Source of the DNA: Paraphoma chrysanthemicola
Lineage: Eukaryota > Ascomycota > Dothideomycetes > Pleosporales > Phaeosphaeriaceae
Assembly: GCA_020744225.1 (NCBI GenBank)
Contig: JAGMWG010000016.1
Coordinates: 434,001-498,000, forward strand
Length of the DNA stretch: 64,000 nucleotides
Direction of reading: 5' to 3'
The position numbers were made by a program, and so were the translations under genes. Position 1 is the first letter of the stretch. Each line of letters opens with the position of its first letter. Positions 10,056 through 21,702 of the stretch are shown piece by piece. The notes below the pieces were generated by a model. It was not told where the DNA came from, made no database searches, and worked only from the letters and a program-made list of their open reading frames with translations.

Positions 10056-13000
10056 ATGTCGAGCGACGAGAGCGACAGCAGCTATGTCCCCTCGACCTCG
10101 GAGGGAACGTCAGTCACGAGCTTCGAGCCACGAGCCATTACCGTCGCGGTCAATCCAGTCGCGCTGGTGGTGACAGAATGTATAACTGTCACGTCCGCGA
10201 TGCGGAAGCACGCTCGATGGGCGCATTCCTCCGTCGCAGCCATCCTCGGAAGCTCTTCGAACAAGACTCCAGCCGTACAGCGGCGAGACCGGACGGGCCA
10301 GAGCATTGTCAGCGCAGGGGAGCAAGAGGAGGCTGTACCCAGTAGGTGGGGTTTGCGAGGGAAGAAGGGAAAGAGCATGCAGGACAACCCTCTCATGTCA
10401 GCTTTCGCCCGCTTGAGGAATGATCTGAAGGGTTGCAAGGGTAGGAGCAGCTGCTGCAATGGCTTGGGTGGAAAATGCTAACAATGCGCAAGACATCAAG
10501 ACCTTCGACACGCCGTCCATGCTGCATCCCTTCCTGCAAGTCATTCGCTCCTCGTCCACGTCCGCACCCATCACCTCGCTGGCCCTCATCGCCATCACCA
10601 AATTCCTCTCGTACAGGGTCATCGATCATGGCTCGCCACGCCTTCCGGAGGCTATGCAGCAGCTCTCCTCCGCCATCACCCACTGCCGATTCGAGGCAAG
10701 CGACTCTGCCGCCGATGAGATTGTGCTCCTCCGCATACTGAAGCTCATGGAAGGAATGATCTCGGGTCCTGGTGGAGAAGTGCTGGGTGACGAAAGCGTG
10801 TGCGAGATGATGGAGACTGGATTGAGCATGTGCTGTCAGGCACGACTCTCAGAACTCCTCCGCAGATCGGCTGAAATTGCCATGGTGTCCATGTGCCAGG
10901 TCATCTTCCGGAGATTGAAGACGCTCGAGATTGAGTCACCAGATGAGCTCGATGCCCTGGACGAAGAGCTGCACGGTCAGGATGAGCAGGATGGCCTGAA
11001 AATGGACCCTTCTGCGAACGGAGCTGGCGAGAATGCATCGTCAAAAGTCGAAGCGCCGCAGCAGTCAAGTGGCTCAGAAACCGGACCAGACAACCACGAC
11101 AGCACCCCCAATCCAGCGACCAGTACCCTAGATCTACCTGCGACCGCTGAGGGAGAGCAAGAGCCCGTTGAGATCAGACCGTACTCCCTACCATCAATAA
11201 GAGAGCTGTTCCGAGTCCTGGTAGACCTATTAGATCCACACGATAGGCAACACACAGACACTATGCGTGTCATGGCGTTACGGATTGTCGATGTGGCGCT
11301 CGAGGTCGCGGGTCCCTCAATAGCAAGTCACCCCAGCCTCGCGAATCTAGCCAAAGACACTCTTTGTCGGCACCTCTTTCAGTTGGTCAGATCCGACAAT
11401 ATGGCTATCCTCAACGAGTCACTACGCGTGGCTGGCACTTTACTTGCGACATGCAGAAATGTTCTCAAACTACAGCAGGAACTGTACCTCTCGTATCTGG
11501 TTGCATGTCTCTTTCCGCGAGTCGAGATACCTCTGGAGCCTGGCATCGAGCCGTCGCTGTACGAGGGCGTGCCTCAAGCACCCAGTCTCATCAAACAGCC
11601 ACCACAACAGAATAGCAGTAGTGGGCGGTCGACACCAGTGCCAGTCAAGGATCGACAAAAGCTTGGCCTAGAAGGAGGCGCAAGGAAACCAGATGCTCGG
11701 GAAGCCATGGTCGAGAATCTTGGTGGCCTCGTGCGGATACCATCGTTTATGGCTGAGCTGTTCGTCAACTTTGACTGTGAGACTGATCGCGGCGATGTGT
11801 GCATGGACATTGTGGGCCTTCTTTCGCGGAACGCCTTTCCCGATTCGGCGACCTGGAGCACAGTCAACGTGCCACCACTCTGTTTAGACGCCCTACTCGG
11901 GTTCGTACAGTCAATAGCCGACCGACTGGAAGATGAGCCTGTAACCGAAGGCTACCCAAGCGCTGAAGCTCTCCGGGACCAACGAGCGCGCAAGAAGATT
12001 ATCATTCGAGGTGCGACGAAGTTCAACGAGAAGCCCAAGGCCGGAATTGCATTCCTGGCCTCTCAGGGCATAATCCAAGATCCAGATGATCCCAAGCAAG
12101 TCGCAGAGTTCATCAAAGGAACGACCCGAGTTGACAAGAAGGTGCTCGGAGAATTCATCTCCAAGAAGGGCAACGAGGCCATTCTCAATGCCTTTATCAG
12201 CCTGTTCGACTTTACTGGCCAGCGACTGGACGAAGCCCTCCGACAACTGCTGCACAGCTTCCGTCTCCCGGGTGAATCGGCACTCATTGAGCGCATCATC
12301 ACGGATTTCTCAGAGCAATACGTCGCGGTGGCTGAGCCAAACGGCATCACCGACAAGGATGCTATCTACGTTCTCACGTATGCCGTTATCATGCTGAACA
12401 CTGATCAGCACAATCCAAATCTCAAGAGTGCAAAGCGGATGCAGTATGAAGATTTCGCCAAGAATCTTCGCGGCGTCAACCAAGGGAAGGATTTTGATCC
12501 GGAGTATCTGCGGGCCATGTACGATTCAATCAAGACAAGAGAGATCATCTTGCCTGAAGAGCACAACGACCGCCATGCATACGATCATGCCTGGAAAGAG
12601 CTTCTAGTCAAGGTTCAGTCGACTTCCGACCTCATCATCTGCGACACAAACATCTTCGATGCCGACATGTTTGCTGCGACTTGGAAACCGATCGTAGCTA
12701 CGCTATCATATGTGTTCATGTCGGCGACAGATGACGCAGTTTTCTCTCGGGTCGTATTAGGCTTCGATCAGTGCGCTCAGATTGCAGCAAAGTATGGTTT
12801 GACTGATGCCTTGGACCGAATCATTTCGTGTCTAGCGTACATCAGCACTCTGGCTCCCGATGTGCCGCCGAGTACATCGTTGAACACAGAAGTGCAAGCG
12901 GACAAGAAGAGTGTCATGGTCAGCGAGACTGCTGTACGATTCGGTCGAGATGGCAGGGCGCAGTTGGCAACTGTTGTCCTATTTCAGGTTATCAAGGGTA

Positions 13001-15046
13001 ACGAGGCATCGATACGAGACGGCTGGAATCACGTAAGTTGCCTCAAAATATGGTTGTGGAACATGCTAACTATGTCAGCTCATTCGCATCATGGTCAACC
13101 TCTTCGTCAATTCTCTTATACCTCCCTACTTCCTATCCTTCCAGAAGACCCTTGCTCTACCTGCAATACCTCTCCAAAATCCAGCACAGATCATCGACCG
13201 CGCAGAACGGCCAGCAGATACGGGCATCTTTGCATCGCTCACCTCCTACGTATCTAGCTTCGCAAATGACGAGCCGCCGGAGCCATCTGATCAGGAAATT
13301 GAGTACACTCTTTGCACAGTAGACACAGTCAAAGAGTGTCACTTCGAGGACATCCTTGCTAACATTAGCCAATTGCCGTTAGAGGCATTACGCTCACTGC
13401 TGACATCGCTGCTCGAGCATATCCCTGAGGACGGTTCACCACGAGTGATTGTGGTCAAGCCGGAGCTTCCAGGAACAAGTCCCCGACCAAACGGCACTAG
13501 GAAAGCAGGCAAGGGGCCTCTATACGATCCTAGCTTAGTCTTCGTGCTTGAATTGGCTACCGTACTTGCACTCCGAGACGAAGAAACAGTCAAGGAGCTC
13601 GCAAAGGATGTCACTGATGCTCTGGCAACCGTCATCCGCGACACTTCGAAGCACCACCCTGTGGTAGTCGCACGATCTGTCTACTATCTCTTGAGTCTTC
13701 TCAAGGCTAGCAACGTAAGTACTGTATCAGGATGCCAACACATAATACTAACGGATTCAGGACTATGACTTCATCCGCGCTCCTGTACTTCTACACACTT
13801 TCTCTGGCTTCAGCGAGGCCCTCATCAACGAGTGCTCGCAGCCCATACTCAAAGGCTTGACAGATTGCTGCAAGGGACCTAATGCCCTTCGAAGTGAACT
13901 GGCGGGCTCGCCCGACTTCTGGGCTATACTTAGCCGTTTGTCTGGGGTACAAGAATCTGCTGGCGATGTTTTTGCATTGGTCGAGGACCTGTCGACTTCC
14001 ACGCAACCTGGGATTACTGCCGATAATTATGAGGCAGCTATTGGACTACTGAATGAGTTTGCAACAGCGGCTCAGGTCGGTGCAAGGGATGAGCAGCTGT
14101 ATGACCAGGCTGCGAGGCGCGGTAAAGGACAGAAGATGAAGAAGCCTGAAAGCAACGAGATTGTCGTAAGAGGCAGCACAGCGATGAACATTGTCTTCCA
14201 GCTTAGCGGCCGAGTACCAAACTTCATTGAGCAGTCACACCTCGAAACCACTGAAGGTAAGTCAGACCAGGGCAGATCGGGCTTTAGCAGAGGTTTTGAC
14301 TAACAGTTCGAGCAGCATGGACGGCATACTGGTCTCCCATTCTCAAGACTCTCGCTCACCAATGCCTGAATCCCTGCCGCGAGATTCGACAGCAAGCTTT
14401 CTCGTCACTCCAACGTACGCTGCTGTCCAACGATCTCGCATCGCCCGAGCACAAGGAGTGGATCGCCATCTTCACCGAAGTGTTGTTCCCACTGATCACT
14501 CAACTCCTTAAGCCGGAAGTGTACCAGAGCGATCCACTCGGCATGAGCGAAACACGCGTCCGCGCCGCAACACTGTTGAGCAAGGTCTTCTTGCATTACC
14601 TAGTTCTCCTCGGCGACATGAGCGGCAAGCAACTCCTCGACCTCTGGCTCAAGATCATTACAATTATGGATCGCCTCATCAACAGCGGCCAGGGTGACAA
14701 TCTCGTAAGTCACAATGTTCCACATCCGAGATGATCGTGTCTGACATACAAACAGGAAGAAGCCGTCTCCGAGAACCTCAAGAACATGCTCCTTGTCATG
14801 TCAAACGGCGGATACCTCGCCCCGCCTGACGAAAATCCAGACCAAGAAGAACTCTGGAACGAGACGTGGAAACGCGTAAACAGATTCCTGCCCAACTTCT
14901 TTGCGGAACTGTTCCCGGAAGAGGCGGGCAAGCCCAAGAAGAGCAAGGAAGTGCCGATTAGAGAGAAGGAGAAGGGCAAGGATAAGGTGGAGAGTGCAGA
15001 AGCGGAGAAGACGGAAGAAGATGTGGAGGACGAGAAAGAGGGCTGA
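10056..15046 (+). CDS. Golgi Arf guanine-nucleotide exchange factor, Gea/GBF1 class (Sec7 domain)
   Basis: Activates Arf GTPases at the cis-Golgi for COPI vesicle formation. Six exons: 10056-10440, 10493-13032, 13079-13714, 13761-14256, 14316-14704, 14756-15046, giving 1,578 residues. The N-terminal DCB/HUS region (NPLMSAFARLRNDLKGCKDI across intron 1) precedes the Sec7 domain at about residues 630-830. The catalytic glutamic finger is in FRLPGESALIERI (about residue 721). The substrate-groove helix reads YVLTYAVIMLNTDQHNP, the GBF1-type sequence. HDS regions follow (ATAYW-type block after intron 4, DNLEEAVSENLKNMLLVM at the last junction). A Glu/Lys-rich tail ends the protein. Gea2 of yeast is 1,459 residues. 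Intron 1 uses a CAAG acceptor; all phases agree. Confidence 0.95.
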
Positions 15047-15568
15047 TTAAGTGATATTCGAAAAAGATGTGTGGGTTTTTCTTGGAGGGAGTGGAACATG
15101 GCGTAGAGGAAGACAAATAGTAGGATTGCATCGCTTGCAACTGTGTTATGGAATAGCATTTACTCATAACATCCATCGCTTTCTGCACATGCTGCACCGT
15201 GCACCATGTTATCCACTTTTTCTGACATGCCAGACAAACCTAACTCTTCTATTCTGCATCCATCCACGTCCATCAGACCACAAGGCTTCCCAACATCAGT
15301 TACCCATCGAAATGCAGACTCGTTTCTTTTGAGCGCATGTAGGACAATCACCTTGCGTGGGGCCGCCTCAGGAATAGTCCGACTGGATCTAAGTTTAATC
15401 ACACAGCAACATGCGCGACGTCTACATGCATGAAGCAAATCATTTGTCATTGTAATTGGGGAGAAGAGCATGAACAGTTTGCAAATTCTGGTGGGTATCT
15501 CGGAGTATATTATGCTCAACGCTTGATATCTTCTCATCTGCGCGCATAGAAATGTAGTGGGAAAGCAA
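15047..15568. other. Convergent 3' region
   Basis: The Arf-GEF (+) and the membrane-protein gene (-) end towards each other here, so 520 bp of 3' UTR sequence is expected. No further feature is visible. Confidence 0.6.
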
Positions 15569-17938
15569 TCAATCCAACAATCCCTGCTTCTCATCCAAGC
15601 TACCAATCTCCTTCTTCGCAACATTCCTATACCTCGCCAGCCCAGCATAAGTGCCGCCCTTAACAATCTCCTTCGTCTCGCCCATGGTGCCAAAGCAGCA
15701 ATGCTCGACAGTACCCAGCGGACCCTCTCGTGGATTCTCCTCTAGCAAGACGCCAAAGCGCAATTTCGTTTCCGTGAGTTCCTTCGGGAACGGATCGCCT
15801 CCAAGACACGCTCCGACGTTGAGGTAGTCGAGTGTGGGGTTGCGCGTTGTGGCCATGATGCGAGAGAAGAGAACATCGGAGGCTACGCCGTTTTGCCAGA
15901 TTGACCATGCGCCGACGCAGACGCACAGAAAGGTGACGCTGATGACGGCCGTGTATCCGATCCACAGCCAACGCTTGTAGTATCTGTACGTGTTGATTGT
16001 TCGTGTCTTCAGGCACGGAACGTCCTGGGGCTCGGCGACTACTAGAGTCGGCTCGCTGAGCAGAGAGATGAGCATCTCCTCGAACAGCCCTTGTATGCCG
16101 GCCATCAGCTCGGGTATCGGATGTGAGGTGCGCGGGTCCATCAGTCTCGTCTCTGAGATGTCGGACTTGGTTAGGATGAATAGATCTGTAGTCTTGGCAA
16201 CTGAACCGCGAAGGAAAGTGCGCAATAACGCGCCCATGGAATGATACGCCGTATGAAGCTTATAGGCTTTTGTATCTTTCCCGGGCAAGAGGAAGTTGGA
16301 TGCTGGGCTTGCCACCCAGTCGCTATCATTGCGCAGGCTTGGTTGTAGCGTGGTGTCGAGAACTGGTCGGATGAAATCTCGCTGCTTGAGGACCGCGAGC
16401 TGAGTCGGTCGATAGCTCATCTCAAACGTGTAGTTGGTGTGGTGCATGACACATCTGAACATCTTCGGCTCATGTACTACCTTCCACTTCTTCGCGTAGG
16501 GCGAGTCAGGCGCGTAAGGAGTGGTAGTTTGATTGGAGTAGCCAATCCAAAGAACAGGCTCGCTCTGGAAAGCACCCAGGTAAGGTGGATATGGTGGAGG
16601 CTGCCTTGGGGCGCCTCGTACTGTGTCGATTTGCGGTGACTTGTAATCCCCCCGGTCTACGTCTGCAACGTAAGTGTAATTGCCTTGTGGTGCTAATTCA
16701 CTCAGTTCAAAAGGTGCATTCGCGGGAGGAGCGCGTGTCAGGTCCTCGCACTTGTATCCTGGTCCTTGAAAATTGATGGTGTAGGTGCAGTTCCACCCTT
16801 GGCCGCAGAAGGTTGCGCCGGCAGACTCTCGTGGCTGTGGCCTCCGAAGATAAGCGGCACTAAAAGCCAGGCGTCGCACGTTTTTGGCCGGTTGATCGTA
16901 ATAGTCGAAGTAGCCCTCCTGCTTACCATCAAGATCGGTGGTGTTGAAGTATGACAAAGAACTACGGCGAACCTGGGCTTCGTCCACTCTGCGGAAGTTG
17001 AAGTCAGACTCGCGGCCAAAGTTCAAATTTGCTATTTTGGAGCAAGTGGCCGGCTCTGTCCTCGATGTCATCTCGGACGTAAGCGAAGCAGGCGCCAGAA
17101 CGGAGGCGATTGGAATCAACCTGCACACGTATGAGTATGATCACTGGCGAAAGTTCTACAAAACTTACCAACAACATAGCGCCATGACCGTTGCTATCTT
17201 GCCATTTCTCCACATTTCGCCGTTGATGAAGAATTGAGTGGGGTCCTCTGGAGCAGAGAAGAGACCGTCAATTCCGTCAATGGTCAGTGCCTTTCGTCTA
17301 AACGTCCGCCATATACGTTGCCGATTGCACACAATCGAACAGCCCACTAATGTGCTTTTGACAAAAAAAGCAAAAGCTGTACCAGCCCGAATCATTTTCA
17401 ATTGCTCGGTCGCTTCTTTTCCGTTCAAACTCGAGTAGAACATATGGTGTCCAACTGCAGCAGCTACACCCATTACGAAAAGTGATCCGATAATAGCCGG
17501 AGTTGTCCAGTGTACATGCCACTGTGCGAGTTCCCCTGCTCGCCTGTCCACCAATGCCTGTGTGTCCGCGTCGGGGAGCTTGCTTTGATAGAGAGTATTC
17601 AGACTGTACATCGACTCTCGTCCCGATCGTACCGTCGGCTGCGGGCTCTCATTGCGCGCTGAGAGGGGGGCATACTGCCCACCGCTGGGTCGTGACAAGC
17701 CAAAGTAGGAGTCTGGTCGCAAGCTCCCACGCCCCCGGCTTATCTCTTCTGGGTCAGGGCTCTGGAGGGGAGACTGACCGCGCGAGTCGTACGAATCGCG
17801 GGACCCGAAAGGTGGGCGCGCTATATGGGAGAGTTCGATGGGGTCGGCCTCTGAGGCGAAGGGGTTGTGTGGCGCTGGCGGCGTGTTCGGCGATGCAGAG
17901 CGCGACGAGTATGCTGACCGTGGGCCTCGAGAGGACAT
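15569..17938 (-). CDS. Large fungal membrane protein of unknown function
   Basis: Two exons (17938-17169, 17120-15569) encode 773 residues. The first 130 residues are Ser/Pro/Arg-rich and probably disordered and cytoplasmic. Three membrane segments follow (AIIGSLFVMGVAAAVGHHMF, AGTAFAFFVKSTLVGCSIV, VMALCCWLIPIASVLAPASL), then about 420 residues with paired cysteines and many N-glycosylation sequons (NYTY, NQTT, NYTF), which suggests an extracellular or lumenal domain. A last segment (YTAVISVTFLCVCVGAWSIW) leads to a cytoplasmic tail. The block RQRIWRTFRRKALTIDGIDG between segments 2 and 3 is the most conserved-looking part. Fungal proteins of this layout are sometimes labelled 'formylmethionine deformylase-like', but I see no deformylase motif. 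Function unknown. Confidence 0.85.
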
Positions 17939-19722
17939 GCTGAGGGTGTCTGAAGTTTTTGCTATTGTAACATTGGTGGTGTTGGTAATATAAGGATTGG
18001 ATGTGTGCCGTAGCCACTATCTTCAGTCGGAAATGAACCTCTCGCCGGGTGTGCGAAAGACAACCTCTGCAAAAAGAGGTTCGTGAAGCCGAGAATACAA
18101 CGCGATAGCAGGACGACCAGTATACACGTTTCCCCCTCGTGGTCGAGCCATGCTTGAATGTGCGTGTCTGCCATGCCGGTTGCAGCAAAGGTGATGCGGC
18201 GTGGCGGGCGAGACCTCAGCCAGCCTGGGACTAGCCAATGCTAAGTGCTCCTTTGCGGCTGATGGCGTCGAGCTGAGCTCGCTAGACAGCTGCATCAGGG
18301 ATCGCTAGAGCGGACGATCCATCCATCGTGGATGTCTTGAGGAGATGCTGTGCGACGATATGGTCTGGTGTGCGGCTGATGCGTGAGTTAAGAGGGGAGA
18401 CAGTGCAGAGAACGAGCCGATAAAGAACAGCAATTGTGCTCTCTGCTCTGCTTTCGTGCTTTACTTAACTTTGGCCTTACCATCTCAGATACCCACCAGA
18501 TCTAACAAGGCGGAGGAGCTCTAATCTTAGGCTTTACTCTACTAGAATTGCGTGGCGCCGCATTCAATGAGGATGTGGCTGGCTCAAAGTACGCAAGGCG
18601 GGCGCAGGGCAGCTCACCCAATCATTTGCCCGCAGTCGCGAAAGCTGGCTGTAGGAGAACGTCAGTCTCGCGAGGCGCTCGATCCGTTGTCATACCGACA
18701 GCTCCGATGTAAATTGGGAACGCTCTGAGCTTTGTATGCCACCAGACTTCACAAAGCCAACATGAAGGTCGACGATGACGATGCGATTCGTGCAACTACC
18801 CGAGGTATAGAAGCTGCCACAGCAGCAGTCATCCGCGAGAAAGCCCATCCTGCTCGCAGCCACGGTCGAGAATCATAGCTTATAGAATCAGCTTAAACAG
18901 CGGCGGCTTCCCACGTGAAGTTCCCACCTGCGGCCCGTTCGGAGGTTTAACAGATCGAGCTCCTAGCCTGGTACATGCGTCCTCCACAGCCCACATTTTC
19001 TTCTCCATGATTACCAATTTGCTCCACTATCCACCCCAAGAGGTGAGTTGGGTGGCGGCTTATGTCCACACCACAGTCCACGAACAAAAACCGGGAAATC
19101 TCCGCAGGCTTACCACAAATTGCATAGTTAGGGTAGCCGTATCGAGAACCTGATTGGTCACGGCAGTGGATGCGCTCGTCCTCGTGCTCGCTCGGCACAT
19201 ACACCTGAGAGTAGGGCAGCGAAGTGCTAACATGCTTGGACTGTGACGTTAGAGAAGCTCGGCTTCGGAGGACTCTGAAGCATAACAATATCGGCATAAG
19301 CAATCCTGCACTTTTGTGTGCACATTTCGTTATAGCATAAGCAACAATTCGACTCGAGCAAGCAATCAGGACCACTCTGACGCGAGACTGCTTGACATTG
19401 CCAAGTTTTCGGCATGAATTTGCTCCTTTATGTCCTATTTTGCTACCATCGCGGTCCATCTATCGTCCCGACATAGGATTGCTAATGTCGCAAGTTTACC
19501 GAATCCGTCTTAGCCTAGTCCGATCCATGTTGTTCTTGCGTCAGTACCGGACCCTCTTGGTGCCCCACAACAAAATACCCAGCTACGCCTGATCGATGAT
19601 AAAAGAATGATAATCGCCGCTATGGGAGTCTACGTCAGGCACCGAGAGCTTCCGCAAAAGTTTTACTTATAATCATCCAATCCCAAAATCCAAACCTATG
19701 CAAATATACTGTTCTTTACACA
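17939..19722. other. 1.8-kb intergenic region between divergent genes
   Basis: The promoters of the membrane-protein gene (-) and the oxidoreductase gene (+) lie here. The largest ORF, on the minus strand at 19459-18947, lacks family motifs and biased composition, and I do not call it. No RNA gene or repeat was recognised. Confidence 0.55.
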
Positions 19723-20881
19723 ATGGCGCCAACAACAACCAAGCAGTGGACCGTCCAGGGCAAGGATGGCTTTGAGTCCTTGAAGTTCAACGAGAAGGCA
19801 CAGATACCAGAGATCGGCGAGAAAGATGTTCTCGTCAAGAGTGTGTTCACAATCATCTCTTTCCTGTCATGAAGGCAATACTAACAATGTTCAGTTCACG
19901 CTGCTTCTCTTAATTACCGCGACCTTATCATTCCTAAGGGAAAATATCCCTTCCCAATGAAGGACAACATTGTGCCCGGCTCAGATGGCGCCGGAACCGT
20001 AGAAGCAGTTGGCAAGCACGTCACACGCTTCCAACCAGGAGGTACAATCCCGAGCGCTCCCTCTATCATCATACTACAGTTCCTAATACTTTGCAGATAA
20101 TGTCGTTACGCTCTTCAACCAGGGTCACATCGCCGGCTCACTGGACTTCAAATCCATCGGCACCGGCCTCGGCGGCGCCCTCGACGGCACACTGCGAGAA
20201 TACGCCGTCTTCGACGAATCCGGCCTCGCGGCCTCGCCCTCCAACCTCTCCCTACTCGAAGCCTCGACCCTCTCCTGCGCCGCTGTGACCGCCTGGAACG
20301 CACTCTACGGCCTCGAATCCCGCGCCCTCAAACCCGGCCAATACGTGCTGACCCAAGGCACCGGCGGCGTGTCCATCTTCGCCCTACAGTTCGCCAAAGC
20401 AGCCGGCGCGCGCGTCATCGCGACAACCTCATCCGCAAAGAAAGCCGAGCTCCTGAAGAAATACGGTGCAGACCATGTCATCAACTACAAAGAAACCCCC
20501 GCCTGGGGCGAAGAAGCCGCAAAACTCACGCCCGGCGGCGCAGGTGTGCACCACGTCGTCGAGGTCGGCGGCCCCACCACAATGGCACAATCACTCAAGG
20601 CCGTTGCGATTGACGGCGTAATCAGCATCATCGGCTTCATTGGCGGCTTTGAGAAGAACCAGCCTACGTTCTTGGACTGCTTGAATAATCTTTGCACAGT
20701 GCGCGGCATCTTGGTCGGTAGCAGACTGCAGCTGGAGGATATGATCAAGGCGATTGAGGCGAATGATATACATCCGGTCGTGGATGAGAAGGTGTTTGGG
20801 CTGAGTGAGCTGAAGGAGGCGTATCAGTATATGTGGGATCAGAAGCATTTCGGTAAGTTGACGATTAAGGTGGCTGAGTAG
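19723..20881 (+). CDS. Zinc-type alcohol dehydrogenase-like NAD(P)-dependent oxidoreductase (MDR family)
   Basis: Three exons (19723-19840, 19895-20041, 20097-20881) give 349 residues. The GroES-like half shows HAASLNYRDLIIPKGKYPF and PGSDGAGTVEAVGKHV across introns 1 and 2. The Rossmann half contains VLTQGTGGVSIFALQFAKAA, a nucleotide-binding motif of the quinone-oxidoreductase type. The catalytic zinc cysteine of classical alcohol dehydrogenases is replaced by the NYRD stretch, so this is the zinc-independent branch despite the usual annotation name. Substrate is not predictable. Exon 3 is strikingly GC-rich, with many C-ending codons, relative to the exons before it. Confidence 0.92.
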
Positions 20882-21702
20882 GGTCTGGAGATATACACGG
20901 CTAGATAGACGGCAATGAATTTATGAGTATGAGAGCTGGGCTTGTTCGTATGCTTGTGATCGTAAGAGGGGGGTCGATTCTAGGTGCGCAGCCCATCAGC
21001 CTCGCGTTCTACGCGGAGCATCTTGGTCGAGCCTGTACAACTCCAGGTGCAATATCAAGGTCAAGAGCTACACTCTCAAGGCGGCATATATGTACTCGAA
21101 GTCACAATCAGGCAGGAATCGACTAGAAAGTGCAGTGTGGGTATCAACAGCCTCACGTGTACCATCGTTCATATCACCTCGAAGCTCAAAGTCACGAATC
21201 ACAAGCTACCAAGAAGCAACATCTAATCAAAGGTTGTATTAAAACACTATGGCGAGCCGATGCTCGCTGCGCTGATGCTTTTGTAAAGCACACTAGTCGT
21301 CATGGGGTATCAAGGTCGTAATCGTGACCCTCGCCAGCGAGAGAATGCTGGTGCTATGCAATCCTCCCAATGCCCATTGAAACTCCAAACAGAACAAGTC
21401 GAAACATACTGCTAAAACCCAACCTACCCAATGGTTAGGCGCTTTTACAGGTATCAAAACACCTTCCAAAAACCCGACCAAGCCCGGCGGCTGGCACATT
21501 TACAGGTATCAAAACGCCAATCAGAAATCCGACCACATCCAAGGGGTGGTGCTTTTACAGATATGAAAACGCCGACCGGAAACCCGACCACAACCAATTG
21601 GTGGTACGTTTACAGATATGAGAAGAGAGGCAAATAATCGGTCGACCGCTCCAGACAATGGTGAACAAGAAGGAAGATTGTTACAGGAAAAGTAAAGAGT
21701 GC
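20882..21702. other. Convergent intergenic region carrying a tandem repeat
   Basis: Between the oxidoreductase (+) and the SUMO protease (-), whose 3' ends face each other. The notable content is the 55-bp tandem repeat listed separately; the rest shows nothing. Confidence 0.6.
21410..21630 (+). repeat. 55-bp minisatellite, about four imperfect copies
   Basis: The motif TTTACAGRTATSAAAAC recurs at 21444, 21499, 21554 and 21609, an exact 55-bp period. Each unit also carries a diverged AAACCCGACCA block. The first unit is partly degraded at its left side and the last stops after its TTTACAGATATGAGAA block. One plus-strand frame is open through the copies but encodes nothing recognisable, and 55 is not a multiple of three, so the repeat is unlikely to be coding. 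Confidence 0.85.

Noticed and set aside
15569..17128. Deformylase identity for the large membrane protein
   Set aside because: The name is often transferred in fungal databases, but no peptide-deformylase motif (such as HEIDH) is present.
18947..19459. 170-codon minus-strand ORF
   Set aside because: No family motif, ordinary composition, and overlapping ORFs on the opposite strand; likely chance in a GC-balanced intergenic region.
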